Source: CAYYAQ01 sp964469555 (lineage in GTDB: Bacteria; Planctomycetota; UBA1135; UBA2386). Taken from it: a DNA stretch of 33,411 nucleotides. The position numbers were made by a program, and so were the translations under genes. This document shows positions 33,084 through 33,411 of this stretch, one piece after another. The DNA is taken from assembly GCA_964469555.1 (NCBI GenBank), contig CAYYAQ010000051.1, positions 1 through 33,411 on the forward strand. The letters run 5' to 3'. A model generated the notes under the pieces. It was given only the letters and a program-made list of their open reading frames with translations, searched no databases and was not told the origin of the DNA. The number at the start of each line of letters is the position of its first letter. Positions within the stretch are counted from its first letter, which is position 1.

Positions 33084-33411
33084 CTAGCCCGAGAAGTCAC
33101 CGCGCAGCGCGATGTCGTTGAGTAGATCGATCGCCGAGTCGAGTGTGTCGTTCTCGGCCGCGAAGCTGAGGCGGAAGTGGCTGGCCTTGGCGGAGCACGC
33201 TGTACCCGGCACGAGGAGCAGCTGACGTTCGATACAGGCGTCCATGAACCGGCCGATTGTCGCACCCGCCGGCAGGTGCGGAAACGCGTAGATCGACCCA
33301 CCGGAGCGTTGCATCGGGTACTGTTCGTGCAGCCCGGAGTAGATCAGGTCGCGCTTCGCGCGATACGAGTCGCGGATCGCGGTGAAGTCGTAGTCCAGAC
33401 CTTCGAGTGCG
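33084..33411 (-). CDS. Class I/II PLP-dependent aminotransferase, C-terminal part
   Basis: Open from the right edge of the window to a stop at 33084; the last 108 residues are present. The sequence shows the end of an aspartate-aminotransferase-fold protein: GLDYDFTAIRDSYRAKRDL, then RSGGSIYAFPHLPA, LLLVPGTAC, and the Arg that binds the substrate carboxylate in SHFRLSFAAE. The PLP-binding Lys lies outside the window. Such enzymes can transaminate aromatic amino acids, and here one would supply indolepyruvate from tryptophan to IorAB. It precedes the thiolase gene on the same strand with a 40-base gap. Confidence 0.88.
   Translation of the reverse strand, partial: ALEGLDYDFTAIRDSYRAKRDLIYSGLHEQYPMQRSGGSIYAFPHLPAGATIGRFMDACIERQLLLVPGTACSAKASHFRLSFAAENDTLDSAIDLLNDIALRGDFSG

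Overview
The window is G+C-rich bacterial DNA, probably from a planctomycete or a close relative, and probably from a draft or metagenome assembly because it contains a run of exactly 100 N. The taxonomic hint rests on family content: a DUF1800/DUF1501 gene pair, two CRTAC1-type FG-GAP/UnbV proteins, a DUF1570-like secreted protein, and remnants of choice-of-anchor B and ankyrin proteins. No rRNA, tRNA, CRISPR array, insertion sequence or phage gene was recognised.

Region 1 (1-7551, minus strand) is a compact envelope operon. In transcription order it encodes a lipid-anchored porin-like beta-barrel, a CRTAC1-type FG-GAP/UnbV protein, a membrane protein with five transmembrane helices and five haem-c motifs, a second FG-GAP/UnbV protein, and a TPR lipoprotein cut by the window edge. 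Most junctions overlap by a few bases. The set looks like a periplasm and outer-membrane redox or binding module of unknown substrate.

Region 2 (7552-15001) is a loose accessory stretch. It holds fragments of old genes (choice-of-anchor B, ankyrin, SecD P1-head), an unrecognised Cys-containing protein, a secreted DUF1570-like protein, a perfect 4 x 14 bp tandem repeat and the exported DUF1800/DUF1501 pair. It ends at an assembly gap that truncates one gene on each side; the gene on the right is the C-terminus of an FAD-dependent halogenase-like oxidoreductase.

Region 3 (15183-33411) is the most interesting part: a tightly packed plus-strand operon plus a convergent minus-strand pair. It encodes an ATC-hydrolase-like protein, indolepyruvate:ferredoxin oxidoreductase alpha (fused to a GltD-like NAD(P)H/FAD/Fe-S module) and beta, hydantoinase/oxoprolinase A and B, an acyl-CoA dehydrogenase lacking the usual catalytic Glu, small and large subunits of a B12-dependent acyl-CoA mutase, a class III CoA transferase and a three-subunit molybdenum hydroxylase. 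A thiolase and an aminotransferase lie on the other strand. This set matches, enzyme class by enzyme class, the anaerobic indole-3-acetate (auxin) degradation pathway described in Aromatoleum aromaticum (iaa genes). The proposed flow is: tryptophan (aminotransferase) to indolepyruvate (IorAB) to indoleacetyl-CoA/indoleacetate; Mo-hydroxylase to 2-oxoindole-3-acetate; HyuAB-type ATP-dependent lactam opening to (2-aminophenyl)succinate; CoA transferase; mutase to (2-aminobenzyl)malonyl-CoA; decarboxylating dehydrogenase to 2-aminocinnamoyl-CoA; and, after hydration and oxidation by enzymes not in this window, thiolysis to 2-aminobenzoyl-CoA plus acetyl-CoA. The pathway assignment is an inference from gene content and key residues; no similarity search was possible.
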